This document shows positions 25,552 to 33,584 of a stretch of DNA of 64,000 bases, piece by piece (within the stretch, counting starts at the first letter, position 1; every line of letters starts with the position of its first letter). The position numbers were made by a program, and so were the translations under genes. The notes under the pieces were generated by a model. The model had not been told where the DNA came from, searched no databases, and saw only the letters and a list, made by a program, of their open reading frames with translations. Origin of the DNA: a virus; the IMG/VR virus record IMGVR_UViG_3300042905_002991, positions 19,390 through 83,389 of that record. One strand, 5' to 3'.

Positions 25552-28161
25552 CTATGCATTTAGATCTGTCGGTATGAGGTAGAGAACTTCCATCAGATCG
25601 TATGTGTCGATACCAGTCATGAGATCTGTTGGGAGAACTTCTGGGTCGAATCCAGAATCATTAATTAACAATGATCTGAAGTATCTAATTCTTGTCGTAA
25701 TGTCGGTTGCTGCAAATCGAAGACGAACATTACCGTTATTTACATCCGATGTGAATACGCCAACTGGTGCACCAATAGAAACGTTTCCATACTGTAACAT
25801 GTTTGTGACATTTCCTGCATGAAGCAGAGCGATCTCGCAAGTCAAATAACCCACAGAGCTGGAGACTTGAATTTGATACTTACCGCTTCGGAAGGCTGTA
25901 GTTGACCACGAATCTACAGTTTCGGTAGAGGTTGAAGTCGTATTATAAGAATAATCTTGAACACCACCGATAGAGGTGAATGATATATTTGCGTTTCCAC
26001 TACTATTCTGAACACTTACAGTTACAGTTGATGTATTGACAAAATTTAGATTTTGAGTGGTTATTCCTGAAGCATTGTTCTGGAATACCGTTATTTTAGC
26101 ATTATTGGCTGCATCATAAGCGGCATTGGCTTGAGCATAAGCATTTAATGCATTAGTGTTTGCTGTATTTGCTGCGCCATAAGAATCATTCGCCGTTGTT
26201 CTGGCGGTATTCGCTTGATCGCGAGCTGTGTTCGCTTGATTTCTGGCATTATTTGCCTGATCGTATGCATTTGCTGCTTGAGCAGTTACATTCAACCCAG
26301 CAGTTGTTGAGAAAGTTCCAGCATATATTGTATTAACGCCACTAATATCACCACTTGCTCCTGTTGTGGTAATATTACCAGTAACAATCAAGCCACCTGA
26401 ACTGATGTTCAATTGACCTGTCATTGTATCGCCAGATTTTAAGACTCGAGTATTAGAATCTGCGTAGGCTGAATTTGCTTGATTTCTGGCGGTATTGGCT
26501 TGATCTCTAGCGGTGTTCGCTTGGTCTCTAGCAGAATTGGCTTGTCCATATGCATCGTTGGCAGTTGTTCTCGCCGTGTTTGCTTGATTGAACGCAAGAG
26601 TTAAGTTGGCTTGAGTAGCAACGACGTTTCCAACTAAAAGAATACTATTTGCAGCGATATTTGCTCGAAGTGTTGCAAGCGTGGTGTTTGCAAAATCAAC
26701 TACGTTATTTTGATGACCTGAATCTGGCAAATTATCGAACAAATACCAAGTACCATCTCCAGCATCACGAACAAGACCAGTATGAGTTACTGATGGACCA
26801 CTGTTTTTCGCACCAATAAATCCTATGTCAACAACATCGCTAAGAGTATTATTTGCGCCGAGATAAATTAATGCATCATCAACAACAAATGTTGAAACAT
26901 TAATATATGATGTGTTGCCACTAACAAATAAATTTCCACTGATATTCAATGAACCATTAATGGTTCCACCAGAAATATTAAGTTTTAAATTGGCTGTATC
27001 ATAAGCATTATTTGCTTGTAGATATGCGCTGTTGGAAGTGTTTCTAGCGGTATTCGCTTGATCATATGCATCGTTTGCAGTAGTGCGCGCAACGTTGGCT
27101 TGACCATATGCGCCGTTCGCGATATCTAGTGCAGTGTTTGCTTTATCGTATGCGGCATTTGCAATTGTCGATACAGTTGATACCGTATTTGAGATTGCAT
27201 TAGTTAATTCGGTTGTAAAGGCTGTAGTTTGTACTGTTGTGTCTGGAAATGTTAATGTACCATCTGCACCAAATGTCCAGTTTTGTGATGCTCCTCCAGT
27301 ATTGGCTCTAATTTGAACATATGTATTAGCGTATAACTCAGCAGACACCGCTCCCATAAACAATGCAGTAGAATCATTATCAGTAGTTGTTAGATATGCG
27401 GTGTTGGCTCCGAAAGTAGTAAGGTCTAGTTTAGAATTTCCTAATCCACTAATTGGTCCTGTAATTGTACCACCAGATAAACTTAATTTAGTGTTTGCTG
27501 TCGCATAAGCCGCATTAGCAGTTGCATATCCAGCATTCGCTTGACTGTATGCATCATTGGCTTGATTGTAAGCACTATTTGCTTGAGAGTATGCTCCATT
27601 AGCCTGAGCATATGCACCATTGGCTTGAGCATATGCACCATTAGCCTGATTATATGCTCCGTTTGCTTGCGAGTAAGCACCATTTGCTTGGGCATATGCT
27701 CCGTTGGCTTGACTATATGCGCCATTAGCAACATTAAGTGCTGTATTTGCTTGGTCTCTTGCCGCATTTGCTTGATCATACGCATCACCAGCAGCAGCAC
27801 CAGTGACTGCAAACGAAATATTTGCATTTCCGTTTGTATTTGCAACTGTGACAAGAATCGACGATGTGTTTACAAAATTAATATTTTGTGTGGTTGCGTT
27901 GGCTGCACCACTATTTGCATACACCGTGACTTTGGCGCTATTTGCCGCATTGTATGCAGCGTTGGCTTGTCCATAAGCACTATTCGCAGTAGATCTAGCA
28001 ATGTTTGCTTGATCGTATGCAGGTCCTGTGCCAGCACCACCAACTGTTGAGATTTTAACAGTAGAACCTGCAGGTGGATTGACAGTTATGGCAGCACCAG
28101 AACCTCTGTCTGTTGCTGGTTGGAATGATGTATTACTATTTGATCCAACCGTTACCTTCAT
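25552..28161 (-). CDS. Heptad-repeat tail fibre
   Basis: An 869-aa fibre related to its neighbours. It contains blocks of the YDQANTA-type heptads, including a run of AYxQANG units near residues 130-215, two LNFVNTSxxxVxV modules (about residues 80-125 and 690-735), one SGGTINGSLNISGNL module and one SGDTMTGQLNISSG module. The last about 120 residues form a distinct globular domain (FRSGKYQIQVSSSVGYLTCE, then LLHAGNVTNMLQYG) ending DLMEVLYLIPTDLNA, probably the distal head. It follows a small beta-sandwich structural gene with a 4-nt gap. The role is inferred from repeats and context, since fibre sequences diverge too fast for a named homologue. Confidence 0.8.
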   Translation of the reverse strand: MKVTVGSNSNTSFQPATDRGSGAAITVNPPAGSTVKISTVGGAGTGPAYDQANIARSTANSAYGQANAAYNAANSAKVTVYANSGAANATTQNINFVNTSSILVTVANTNGNANISFAVTGAAAGDAYDQANAARDQANTALNVANGAYSQANGAYAQANGAYSQANGAYNQANGAYAQANGAYAQANGAYSQANSAYNQANDAYSQANAGYATANAAYATANTKLSLSGGTITGPISGLGNSKLDLTTFGANTAYLTTTDNDSTALFMGAVSAELYANTYVQIRANTGGASQNWTFGADGTLTFPDTTVQTTAFTTELTNAISNTVSTVSTIANAAYDKANTALDIANGAYGQANVARTTANDAYDQANTARNTSNSAYLQANNAYDTANLKLNISGGTINGSLNISGNLFVSGNTSYINVSTFVVDDALIYLGANNTLSDVVDIGFIGAKNSGPSVTHTGLVRDAGDGTWYLFDNLPDSGHQNNVVDFANTTLATLRANIAANSILLVGNVVATQANLTLAFNQANTARTTANDAYGQANSARDQANTARDQANTARNQANSAYADSNTRVLKSGDTMTGQLNISSGGLIVTGNITTTGASGDISGVNTIYAGTFSTTAGLNVTAQAANAYDQANNARNQANTARDQANTARTTANDSYGAANTANTNALNAYAQANAAYDAANNAKITVFQNNASGITTQNLNFVNTSTVTVSVQNSSGNANISFTSIGGVQDYSYNTTSTSTETVDSWSTTAFRSGKYQIQVSSSVGYLTCEIALLHAGNVTNMLQYGNVSIGAPVGVFTSDVNNGNVRLRFAATDITTRIRYFRSLLINDSGFDPEVLPTDLMTGIDTYDLMEVLYLIPTDLNA
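26110..28030 (-). repeat. 21-bp heptad repeats in second fibre gene
   Basis: Interrupted 21-bp units related to those in the giant fibre gene, including a densely repeated block around 27540-27740 that encodes successive AY-x-QANG heptads. Near-identical DNA units in three fibre genes give frequent opportunities for homologous exchange. Confidence 0.8.
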
Positions 28162-28165
28162 TTCT

Positions 28166-28504
28166 TTATGACTTTGTTACTTGTGGGTAGACAGTAATGA
28201 CTCCTTCAATCACACGTGTAACAACATTTGATGTGTCTACCATTCTAACGTCATAAAGATATCTGCCAGCTTTAATGTTTGCTGTAGTTGCTGCATTCAT
28301 AGATAATGCAACGTTTCCGTTTGCGGCGTCTGTAGTTGCCACGGTTAAATTCGCAGCAACTTTATTTGAATAATATGATTTACGAATAGATGATGAGAAT
28401 GAATATCCAGCAACATTAATTTTTGTGCCGTCGTCATTTGCAATATCTATCGTGTAGGAAAATGTAGATCCTTGATCGCAAAATAATTCTACTTGACTTG
28501 CCAT
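28166..28504 (-). CDS. Small beta-sandwich structural protein
   Basis: This 112-aa protein begins SQVELFCDQGSTFSYTIDIA and ends IKAGRYLYDVRMVDTSNVVT, RVIEGVITVYPQVTK. The alternating strand pattern suggests an immunoglobulin-like or BppU-type beta domain. From memory, similar short proteins are widespread in T4-like cyanophages beside fibre genes, where they are called structural proteins of unknown function. It precedes the second fibre gene by 4 nt and probably attaches to or caps a fibre; this is inference. Confidence 0.65.
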   Translation of the reverse strand: MASQVELFCDQGSTFSYTIDIANDDGTKINVAGYSFSSSIRKSYYSNKVAANLTVATTDAANGNVALSMNAATTANIKAGRYLYDVRMVDTSNVVTRVIEGVITVYPQVTKS

Positions 28505-28520
28505 GCTATTTTCCTATTCT

Positions 28521-29207
28521 TTACTTTGGTGTCAACAAAACTAAATGACAAGAGTTTGCAGTAGAAAATGTGCAATTTCCGTTAACTGAGAATCTATAAT
28601 AATTTTTAAATTTTATAAACTGCGGATTCTTGTCAATAAGAATTTCGCAATAATCAGATTCAGTTGAGGTATTAAACACAATTGTTTCATTTCTTAAAGT
28701 AAATTCTTCCATGCTAGCATTAAACACTAGAAGAATGCTATTACCTGTTGTAGTGAAAGAAACGTTATCTGCACTCACTTTTTTAACTATCACATTTAAG
28801 TTTGATAGATCGTTGAGAGGCGAATCATTCTGTATTTCTTTTATTCTCTGAATTTTATATAAACATGCATTCTGAGAAGGAATAATCTTACATGGCTTAT
28901 TCTCAGTCCAGAATTTTTTATAGGAAACCCAATCATTCGAATTATAATAAGAACCAGAAACGCGATCGTCGGATCCGTCTTGATATTTAATATCAATCTC
29001 TCCAGCCACTAGAAAATAAAAACTATTGGCTAAAAACATTTGAGTAGAGTGGATCTTTGGGTCGATCTTGATACCTTCTAGAAAGTATCGATCAATTTTT
29101 CGAGTATTATAGAGATTTTTATCAATGTCATCGAAATTTAGATTGGTCCCACCACCAGCATGCATTGAATATGAAAATACTTCTTTAAAATCATTTTCAA
29201 GGCTCAT
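28521..29207 (-). CDS. Unknown protein, possibly cupin-like
   Basis: A 228-aa protein of unknown function. A longer reading from 29258 runs deep into the upstream gene; the ATG at 29207 has a GAGA-type ribosome site and overlaps the upstream stop by only 11 nt, so I use it. Residues such as STQMFLANSFYFLVAGEIDI, followed by KYQDG, suggest a cupin-like beta barrel, and the C-terminal half is also strand-rich (ILLVFNASMEEFTLRNE). There are no obvious metal ligands in HxH spacing. It lies between a fibre accessory gene and a glycosyltransferase, so a role in sugar or fibre modification is possible only by context. Confidence 0.5.
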   Translation of the reverse strand: MSLENDFKEVFSYSMHAGGGTNLNFDDIDKNLYNTRKIDRYFLEGIKIDPKIHSTQMFLANSFYFLVAGEIDIKYQDGSDDRVSGSYYNSNDWVSYKKFWTENKPCKIIPSQNACLYKIQRIKEIQNDSPLNDLSNLNVIVKKVSADNVSFTTTGNSILLVFNASMEEFTLRNETIVFNTSTESDYCEILIDKNPQFIKFKNYYRFSVNGNCTFSTANSCHLVLLTPK

Positions 29208-30180
29208 TTTTCTCTTCGTCTTTTGCTGGTTCTGGTGGTTGAGGCAATTCCCAATCAACAGGAATTGTTGGAGGAACGGTTCTGGTGATTGCGCGCTCTT
29301 CTAATTTTCTATTTATATAATCAACTCCTGTCAATCTTCGATATTCTTCAAGTTTCTCCTCACCTAAAGAGTATATATAATTGATAAATTCCTCCTTCTC
29401 TCGCTTCTTATTGTCAAAGATCTTCGACGGACGAACTGGATCGTTCTCTTGGCGAGTTGTTGATTTCGCAGAATCCAGATAATGATAGCATTGGATCTTT
29501 CTCTGATGATAGATTTTATATCCAGCCAATATGGATGTAAGAGACATATATTGTTCTTCATACTCAAAAAACAATCTAGTGTTGAATCCGACATCTTTAA
29601 TCCAGGTAGCAGGTGCGAAAAAGTTACCTGCGATCGTATGGATTCCAGGAACAACAGTATCAGTCGCGGCAATCCAAGGACCATGAACCTTTAGACATAA
29701 TTCCTTATCAAATTGCCAATACTTAAAATTCACTGTTATATCACGAGTTAGTGTATGTTTTGTGATATAATTTGAGAAATACTCGAAATTCTTCGTGCCT
29801 GTTGTTAAAATAACTTTAGGGTTATTTGCAAGCCTAGATGCTTGTTGATAGTCCCACAAAAGAGTGTTATCCCAGTCTTTATCAAAGAGCATATGAGAGT
29901 CGATCTGATAGAAAAACTCTTCATCATAGTGCTGCATGGCGTTGATTGCTCGAGCCCAGACGACTCCATCAGCATATTCTGGGTCTATTCTTTTGTATCG
30001 AATCGCAGCATTGTCTAGCAACTCTGGTGCTTTTGTCTCTAAACTGTCTTCTTTTTTGGTCTGTTCGAAAACACCATAAACGATCTTATTTCGACCAGAC
30101 TCATTTTGCCTTAATGAGTTCAGAGTTGCTAAAAGAAGTTTATCTCTATATGAAGCAATGCTTACGAAAATAGTTTTCAT
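29197..30180 (-). CDS. GlcNAc-type glycosyltransferase (PF11397-like)
   Basis: This 327-aa GT-A-fold enzyme opens with KTIFVSIASYRDKLLLATLN and carries QIDSHMLFDKDWD near residue 100, both hallmarks of the Glycosyltransferase (GlcNAc) family that adds N-acetylglucosamine to hydroxylated residues of proteins such as Skp1 in eukaryotes. Downstream IAGNFFAPATWIKDVGFN and FEYEEQYMSL fit the family. Known members act on hydroxyproline; here a prolyl-hydroxylase-like gene lies about 1.5 kb away (31716-32306) and a Gly-Pro-rich tailspike beyond it. It overlaps the upstream gene by 4 nt. The acceptor is unproven. Confidence 0.78.
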   Translation of the reverse strand: MKTIFVSIASYRDKLLLATLNSLRQNESGRNKIVYGVFEQTKKEDSLETKAPELLDNAAIRYKRIDPEYADGVVWARAINAMQHYDEEFFYQIDSHMLFDKDWDNTLLWDYQQASRLANNPKVILTTGTKNFEYFSNYITKHTLTRDITVNFKYWQFDKELCLKVHGPWIAATDTVVPGIHTIAGNFFAPATWIKDVGFNTRLFFEYEEQYMSLTSILAGYKIYHQRKIQCYHYLDSAKSTTRQENDPVRPSKIFDNKKREKEEFINYIYSLGEEKLEEYRRLTGVDYINRKLEERAITRTVPPTIPVDWELPQPPEPAKDEEKNEP

Positions 30181-30962
30181 TTATCTCCCATCTCCTTTCG
30201 TAAGGAGAATTTTCTCTTTCCGCAATAAAATTTTCTATAGAAACTCTTAATTTTACCAAAAAACTCATCTTCTTTATAGACATTTTTATAATTATCAACA
30301 AGTCCATAAGAAGCAGTGAATGGGACATTCTTGAGAGGAATGATGTGGAATAGAGGCTCGCCCATCATAATCTTAAACTGACCATATCTCTTTGGTCCAG
30401 TTAAGAAATTAATCGTATGAAATCCGCTACCATAATCAATAACACCTGGAAGGATATGAAAATCATCTAGAATATTGCTATGATAGAATGCAGGCATAAT
30501 CATCATATGGACTCCAGGCTTGCATCGAATATGCCAAGGTGCTTGAATGTTATAGATTTCAGTTTTAGATCCATCGTCGTTTTTAATTGCGCCATCGAAA
30601 ATAGTTGGATCGAATCCTCTTAATGGAATTTTAGAGCGAACTCTAGAATCGATTGTTCCATCAAATATCTCTACACCTGCAGAGTTGTACATGAACTCAA
30701 AGTTGGTCCATGCTGGAATGATATATCCTAGACGGGAATAATCTAACATTCCTGGACATTGAGCAAAGGTGTACGATCCATGCTTTTCGACTTGATACTT
30801 TTTAAATTTTGTGTCGACTTCTTTTGCAAGTTTAACTCGAGTTTGTTCATGAGACGCAGCCTGACCCATGAAACAGATAAACTCAATATCGTCTTTTTTT
30901 GGATGAATGCCATTGTCCAAAATGTCATTATTATCACCCATAAAATACTTAATAAATCTCAT
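30177..30962 (-). CDS. DUF6065-like protein, copy 1
   Basis: A 261-aa protein similar in pattern to its upstream neighbour. Shared segments are YSRLGYIIPAWTNFEF, a central YNIQAPWHIRCKPGVHMMIM and GEPLFHIIPLKNVPFTAS. I associate this pattern with the DUF6065 family found in marine phages and bacteria; its biochemical function is not known to me. There is no signal peptide or membrane helix. It overlaps both neighbours by 4 nt, in a run with the GlcNAc-type transferase and the second copy. That tight coupling suggests one pathway. Confidence 0.55.
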   Translation of the reverse strand: MRFIKYFMGDNNDILDNGIHPKKDDIEFICFMGQAASHEQTRVKLAKEVDTKFKKYQVEKHGSYTFAQCPGMLDYSRLGYIIPAWTNFEFMYNSAGVEIFDGTIDSRVRSKIPLRGFDPTIFDGAIKNDDGSKTEIYNIQAPWHIRCKPGVHMMIMPAFYHSNILDDFHILPGVIDYGSGFHTINFLTGPKRYGQFKIMMGEPLFHIIPLKNVPFTASYGLVDNYKNVYKEDEFFGKIKSFYRKFYCGKRKFSLRKEMGDK

Positions 30963-31705
30963 TTCTTAACCCTCAACTCATTTGTATAATAACTAAGACG
31001 ACTATTTTGAATTCGATTCATTTGATTATGAGTTTCTTGTTCTTTTTTAGTCATTTTTCGAATAACAGGTTTCTTATCAAAAATATTTCTTTTAATTGGT
31101 ATTACAGTAATAAGCGGTGTTCCTGCATAAATCATTCCATCAAAATTATGAGCATGCCAAACTGCTGGAAAATTCACTTCTTTTGTATATTTGTCAGTAT
31201 CAACCATTCCACCTAAACAGGTAAACGGCTGTGAGAAATTATTAATCGGAGGAATAAAAAGGCTTGACCATCCTGGAGCAGTTTTCACAACCCAATAATT
31301 TAGGAATTTAAGAGCATCTCCATTATTTCTTTTAATTGTGCTGTGACCTCCGACTTGTCGCTTATCATGAGATTCAATAATTGGGAATGATCCAGCCAAT
31401 CCATTAAAAAGTATTTGAGAATTGTCATGATTTGTTAAAACGTGGCAATCAGCAGCAAGAGGGATAACAAAACCCAATGACATTGCATCGATGAGAGGCA
31501 GACATCTTTTCGCAGTCATGATTCTTTTATCACCACTGCTTTTATCTCTAGCAGCAATGTATGGTTCTAGATTTTTAAACCATTCTGGAAAGTATTTCGC
31601 TGCTGGTTTTGGTTCAGGAATTACACCTTCGAATTCTTTTCTACAATAAAATTCAATGATGTTATTTGACCAAAACTTGAGTTTTGTGAACTTTGAGAGA
31701 TCCAT
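30959..31705 (-). CDS. DUF6065-like protein, copy 2
   Basis: A 248-aa protein with the same layout as the previous gene: CLPLIDAMSLGFVIPLAADC, then FLNYWVVKTAPGWSSLFIPP and YAGTPLITVIPIKRNIF. Conserved tryptophans, prolines and the IP-rich strands suggest a beta-rich fold. The two copies are clearly diverged at the residue level, so the duplication is old or the genes were acquired separately. Its function is unknown. It lies 10 nt downstream of the prolyl-hydroxylase-like gene and overlaps copy 1 by 4 nt. Confidence 0.55.
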   Translation of the reverse strand: MDLSKFTKLKFWSNNIIEFYCRKEFEGVIPEPKPAAKYFPEWFKNLEPYIAARDKSSGDKRIMTAKRCLPLIDAMSLGFVIPLAADCHVLTNHDNSQILFNGLAGSFPIIESHDKRQVGGHSTIKRNNGDALKFLNYWVVKTAPGWSSLFIPPINNFSQPFTCLGGMVDTDKYTKEVNFPAVWHAHNFDGMIYAGTPLITVIPIKRNIFDKKPVIRKMTKKEQETHNQMNRIQNSRLSYYTNELRVKK

Positions 31706-31715
31706 AATTTATCCA

Positions 31716-32306
31716 TTAATCCCATGGTCCATATATCCAATTCACTAGCGATTTCCGCACACCTTGTGTAACTGCTCGAACACGATGAGGCATGTGAGAG
31801 GCGAAGAAAATAATATCACCTGCATTTGGTCGAAGCATTATTGGCTGTTCCACATTACCATTTGCAATCAATTCGAACTCACCACCAACATAATCAGAAG
31901 CATCAGATAACATAATTGTTGCACTAATTTTTCGAGTTAAATCAGCATACATGGAATCTGAATCAACATGCCAGTTATAATATTGATTTTCGCGATAAAG
32001 AGTATATTGAAATGGACCCATATGATTAATATTACTATTGAAGAAATCATAGTTCACGTTTGCTAAGACTTGAGCAAAACGATCAAAGATCCAACCTGAT
32101 TCATGATTAGGATTAACCCACATAATCTCAGAATCTCGAGATTCGAGTTTAACCTCACCTTCAGAATTATTAGATCCAACCATTCCTCTTCGGAATTTTT
32201 CTAAATCTTCCAAATCATAAATTCTTTTTACTTCTTCTTTAGAAAAGACTTGTTCAACATGACAGAATTTAGGAAACTGTCTTTTGAATTTATCAATCTT
32301 AAACAT
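31716..32306 (-). CDS. 2OG-Fe(II) prolyl-hydroxylase-like oxygenase
   Basis: A 196-aa P4Hc/PKHD-type dioxygenase. The iron site is visible as H113-x-D115 (NWHVDSD) and H174 (MPHRVRAV), with R184 (VRKSLVNW) placed to bind 2-oxoglutarate. The strands ISATIMLSDASDYVGGEFEL and AGDIIFFASHMPHRV are typical of the fold. A GTG nine bases upstream is possible, but GGAG abuts it directly, whereas the ATG at 32306 has that GGAG 8 nt away. Such enzymes hydroxylate protein proline or other residues. It is flanked by a repeat fibre and the DUF6065 pair, close to a collagen-like tailspike, which is the obvious candidate substrate. Confidence 0.85.
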   Translation of the reverse strand: MFKIDKFKRQFPKFCHVEQVFSKEEVKRIYDLEDLEKFRRGMVGSNNSEGEVKLESRDSEIMWVNPNHESGWIFDRFAQVLANVNYDFFNSNINHMGPFQYTLYRENQYYNWHVDSDSMYADLTRKISATIMLSDASDYVGGEFELIANGNVEQPIMLRPNAGDIIFFASHMPHRVRAVTQGVRKSLVNWIYGPWD

Positions 32307-32330
32307 AATATTCACTCCACTCTCAATTAA

Positions 32331-33500
32331 TTATTCAAGTTTAATTACGACTTCCGATCCAGAAGGGGCTGTAACAGGATATGTTGAATTATCTGGGTAA
32401 GTCCAGTAACTTACTGTTGTTGGTGAAATTGGTGTCGCTGGAATTGGACCACCATCAATCACATTACCAACTGCACCGCCAGGTAATGTCACACCAAGAG
32501 CAGAAGCAGAAGCACCAATGTTTCCAGGAGTAAATCCTGTGGCTGGTTGATTTGCAATTGGTTGATTCGCAATTGGATACGCGACATTGTAGTTGGTATT
32601 ATAATTTGTATTATAGTTTGTCGTCCAAGCAGTTATTGGTTGATTCGCCAGTGGCTGAGTTGCGATTGGTTGGTTGGCAATTGGATAAGCAACGTTGTAG
32701 TTCGTATTATAATTGGTATTATAGTTTGTCGTCCAAGCAGTTATAGGCTGGTTTGCAATTGGTTGATTTGCCACTGGTTGATTTGCAACAGGATATGCGA
32801 CGTTATATTCTGTATTGTAATTTGTGAAAAAGAATGCATTTCCTGGTGCAAATTGATGCCAGCATTGAAAGTAAACCCAGTGCCACTGATATTGTAATGG
32901 ATTTGTTTGATCGAATGCAAAGTGCGATGGACATTGAGAGTCGTCGAAGTTGTAACTGGTACTTTGAACATATCCTGGAGGACCAGCTTGGTTTTGATAG
33001 ATACCGTAAGTCCAATATCGATAAGAGTTCACGAAATAAACACCTGGATTATTTCCACCAAACGAGAAGTGTCCAAAACCGAATCCAGCAAATGGATATG
33101 TTACGAAATAGTTCGTATTATAATTGGTATTGTAGTTTGTTGTCCAAGCAGTTGCTGGTTGATTTGCGATTGGACGATTGGCGATTGGTTGATTCGCGAT
33201 TGGGTACGCAACATTATAATTGGTGTTATAGTTTGTATTGTAATTGGTTGTCCAAGCAGTTGCTGGCTGATTCGCCAGTGGCTGATTTGCGATCGGCTGA
33301 TTGGCGATTGGATACGCAACATTATAATTGGTGTTATAGTTTGTCACCCAACCTGCTGTTACTGGAGAGTTTCCAGGAGCACCCTTTCCTGAAACTGTAC
33401 CAACAAAACGACCATATGGGATTGTAACGTTTCCTGGAGAGGTTACGGTAGTCGTTCCTCTCGAAGGTCCAGGGAGCCAAGTTTTATTTAAATCTGACAT
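32331..33500 (-). CDS. Asn/Gln/Tyr-rich repeat fibre protein
   Basis: A 389-aa protein with strongly periodic sequence: tetrapeptides TNYN in runs followed by NVAYP and pentapeptides of the form IANQP (also LANQP, VANQP), joined by ATAWT or ITAWT. About five such blocks flank an aromatic central segment (GFGFGHFSFGGNNPGVYFVN, then QYQWHWVYFQCWHQFAPGN) that could bind carbohydrate. The pentapeptides do not fit the A(D/N)Lxx rule of pentapeptide-repeat proteins. The N/Q/Y content suggests a beta-solenoid or amyloid-like stalk. It has its own TATAAATA promoter and lies downstream of the tailspike, so an adhesin role is inferred. I do not recognise a named family. Confidence 0.7.
   Translation of the reverse strand: MSDLNKTWLPGPSRGTTTVTSPGNVTIPYGRFVGTVSGKGAPGNSPVTAGWVTNYNTNYNVAYPIANQPIANQPLANQPATAWTTNYNTNYNTNYNVAYPIANQPIANRPIANQPATAWTTNYNTNYNTNYFVTYPFAGFGFGHFSFGGNNPGVYFVNSYRYWTYGIYQNQAGPPGYVQSTSYNFDDSQCPSHFAFDQTNPLQYQWHWVYFQCWHQFAPGNAFFFTNYNTEYNVAYPVANQPVANQPIANQPITAWTTNYNTNYNTNYNVAYPIANQPIATQPLANQPITAWTTNYNTNYNTNYNVAYPIANQPIANQPATGFTPGNIGASASALGVTLPGGAVGNVIDGGPIPATPISPTTVSYWTYPDNSTYPVTAPSGSEVVIKLE
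32537..33348 (-). repeat. Short tandem repeats encoding TNYN and IANQP units
   Basis: DNA repeats of 12 and 15 bp (TNYN and IANQP units) form about five blocks on either side of a unique stretch at about 32830-33110. Third-position differences show that the units are not all recent copies, but many are close enough to recombine. Confidence 0.8.
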
Positions 33501-33523
33501 AGTAATCCCAAAAATCTTTTTTA

Positions 33524-33531
33524 TATTTATA
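33524..33531 (-). promoter_or_regulatory. T4-type late promoter box TATAAATA (repeat fibre)
   Basis: TATAAATA on the minus strand ends 24 nt before the repeat-fibre ATG, in the 84-nt gap after the tailspike gene. That gap shows nothing else convincing; a GGAT/ATCC mini-hairpin beside it is too weak to call a terminator. Confidence 0.75.
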
Positions 33532-33584
33532 AGGATCGAAACATCCCTATATTCTACGTTAAATTTACGCCAAAATCAAGTTGA

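Noticed and set aside
33532-33584. Terminator after the tailspike
   Set aside because: Only a 4-bp GGAT/ATCC hairpin without a T-run is present on the minus strand.
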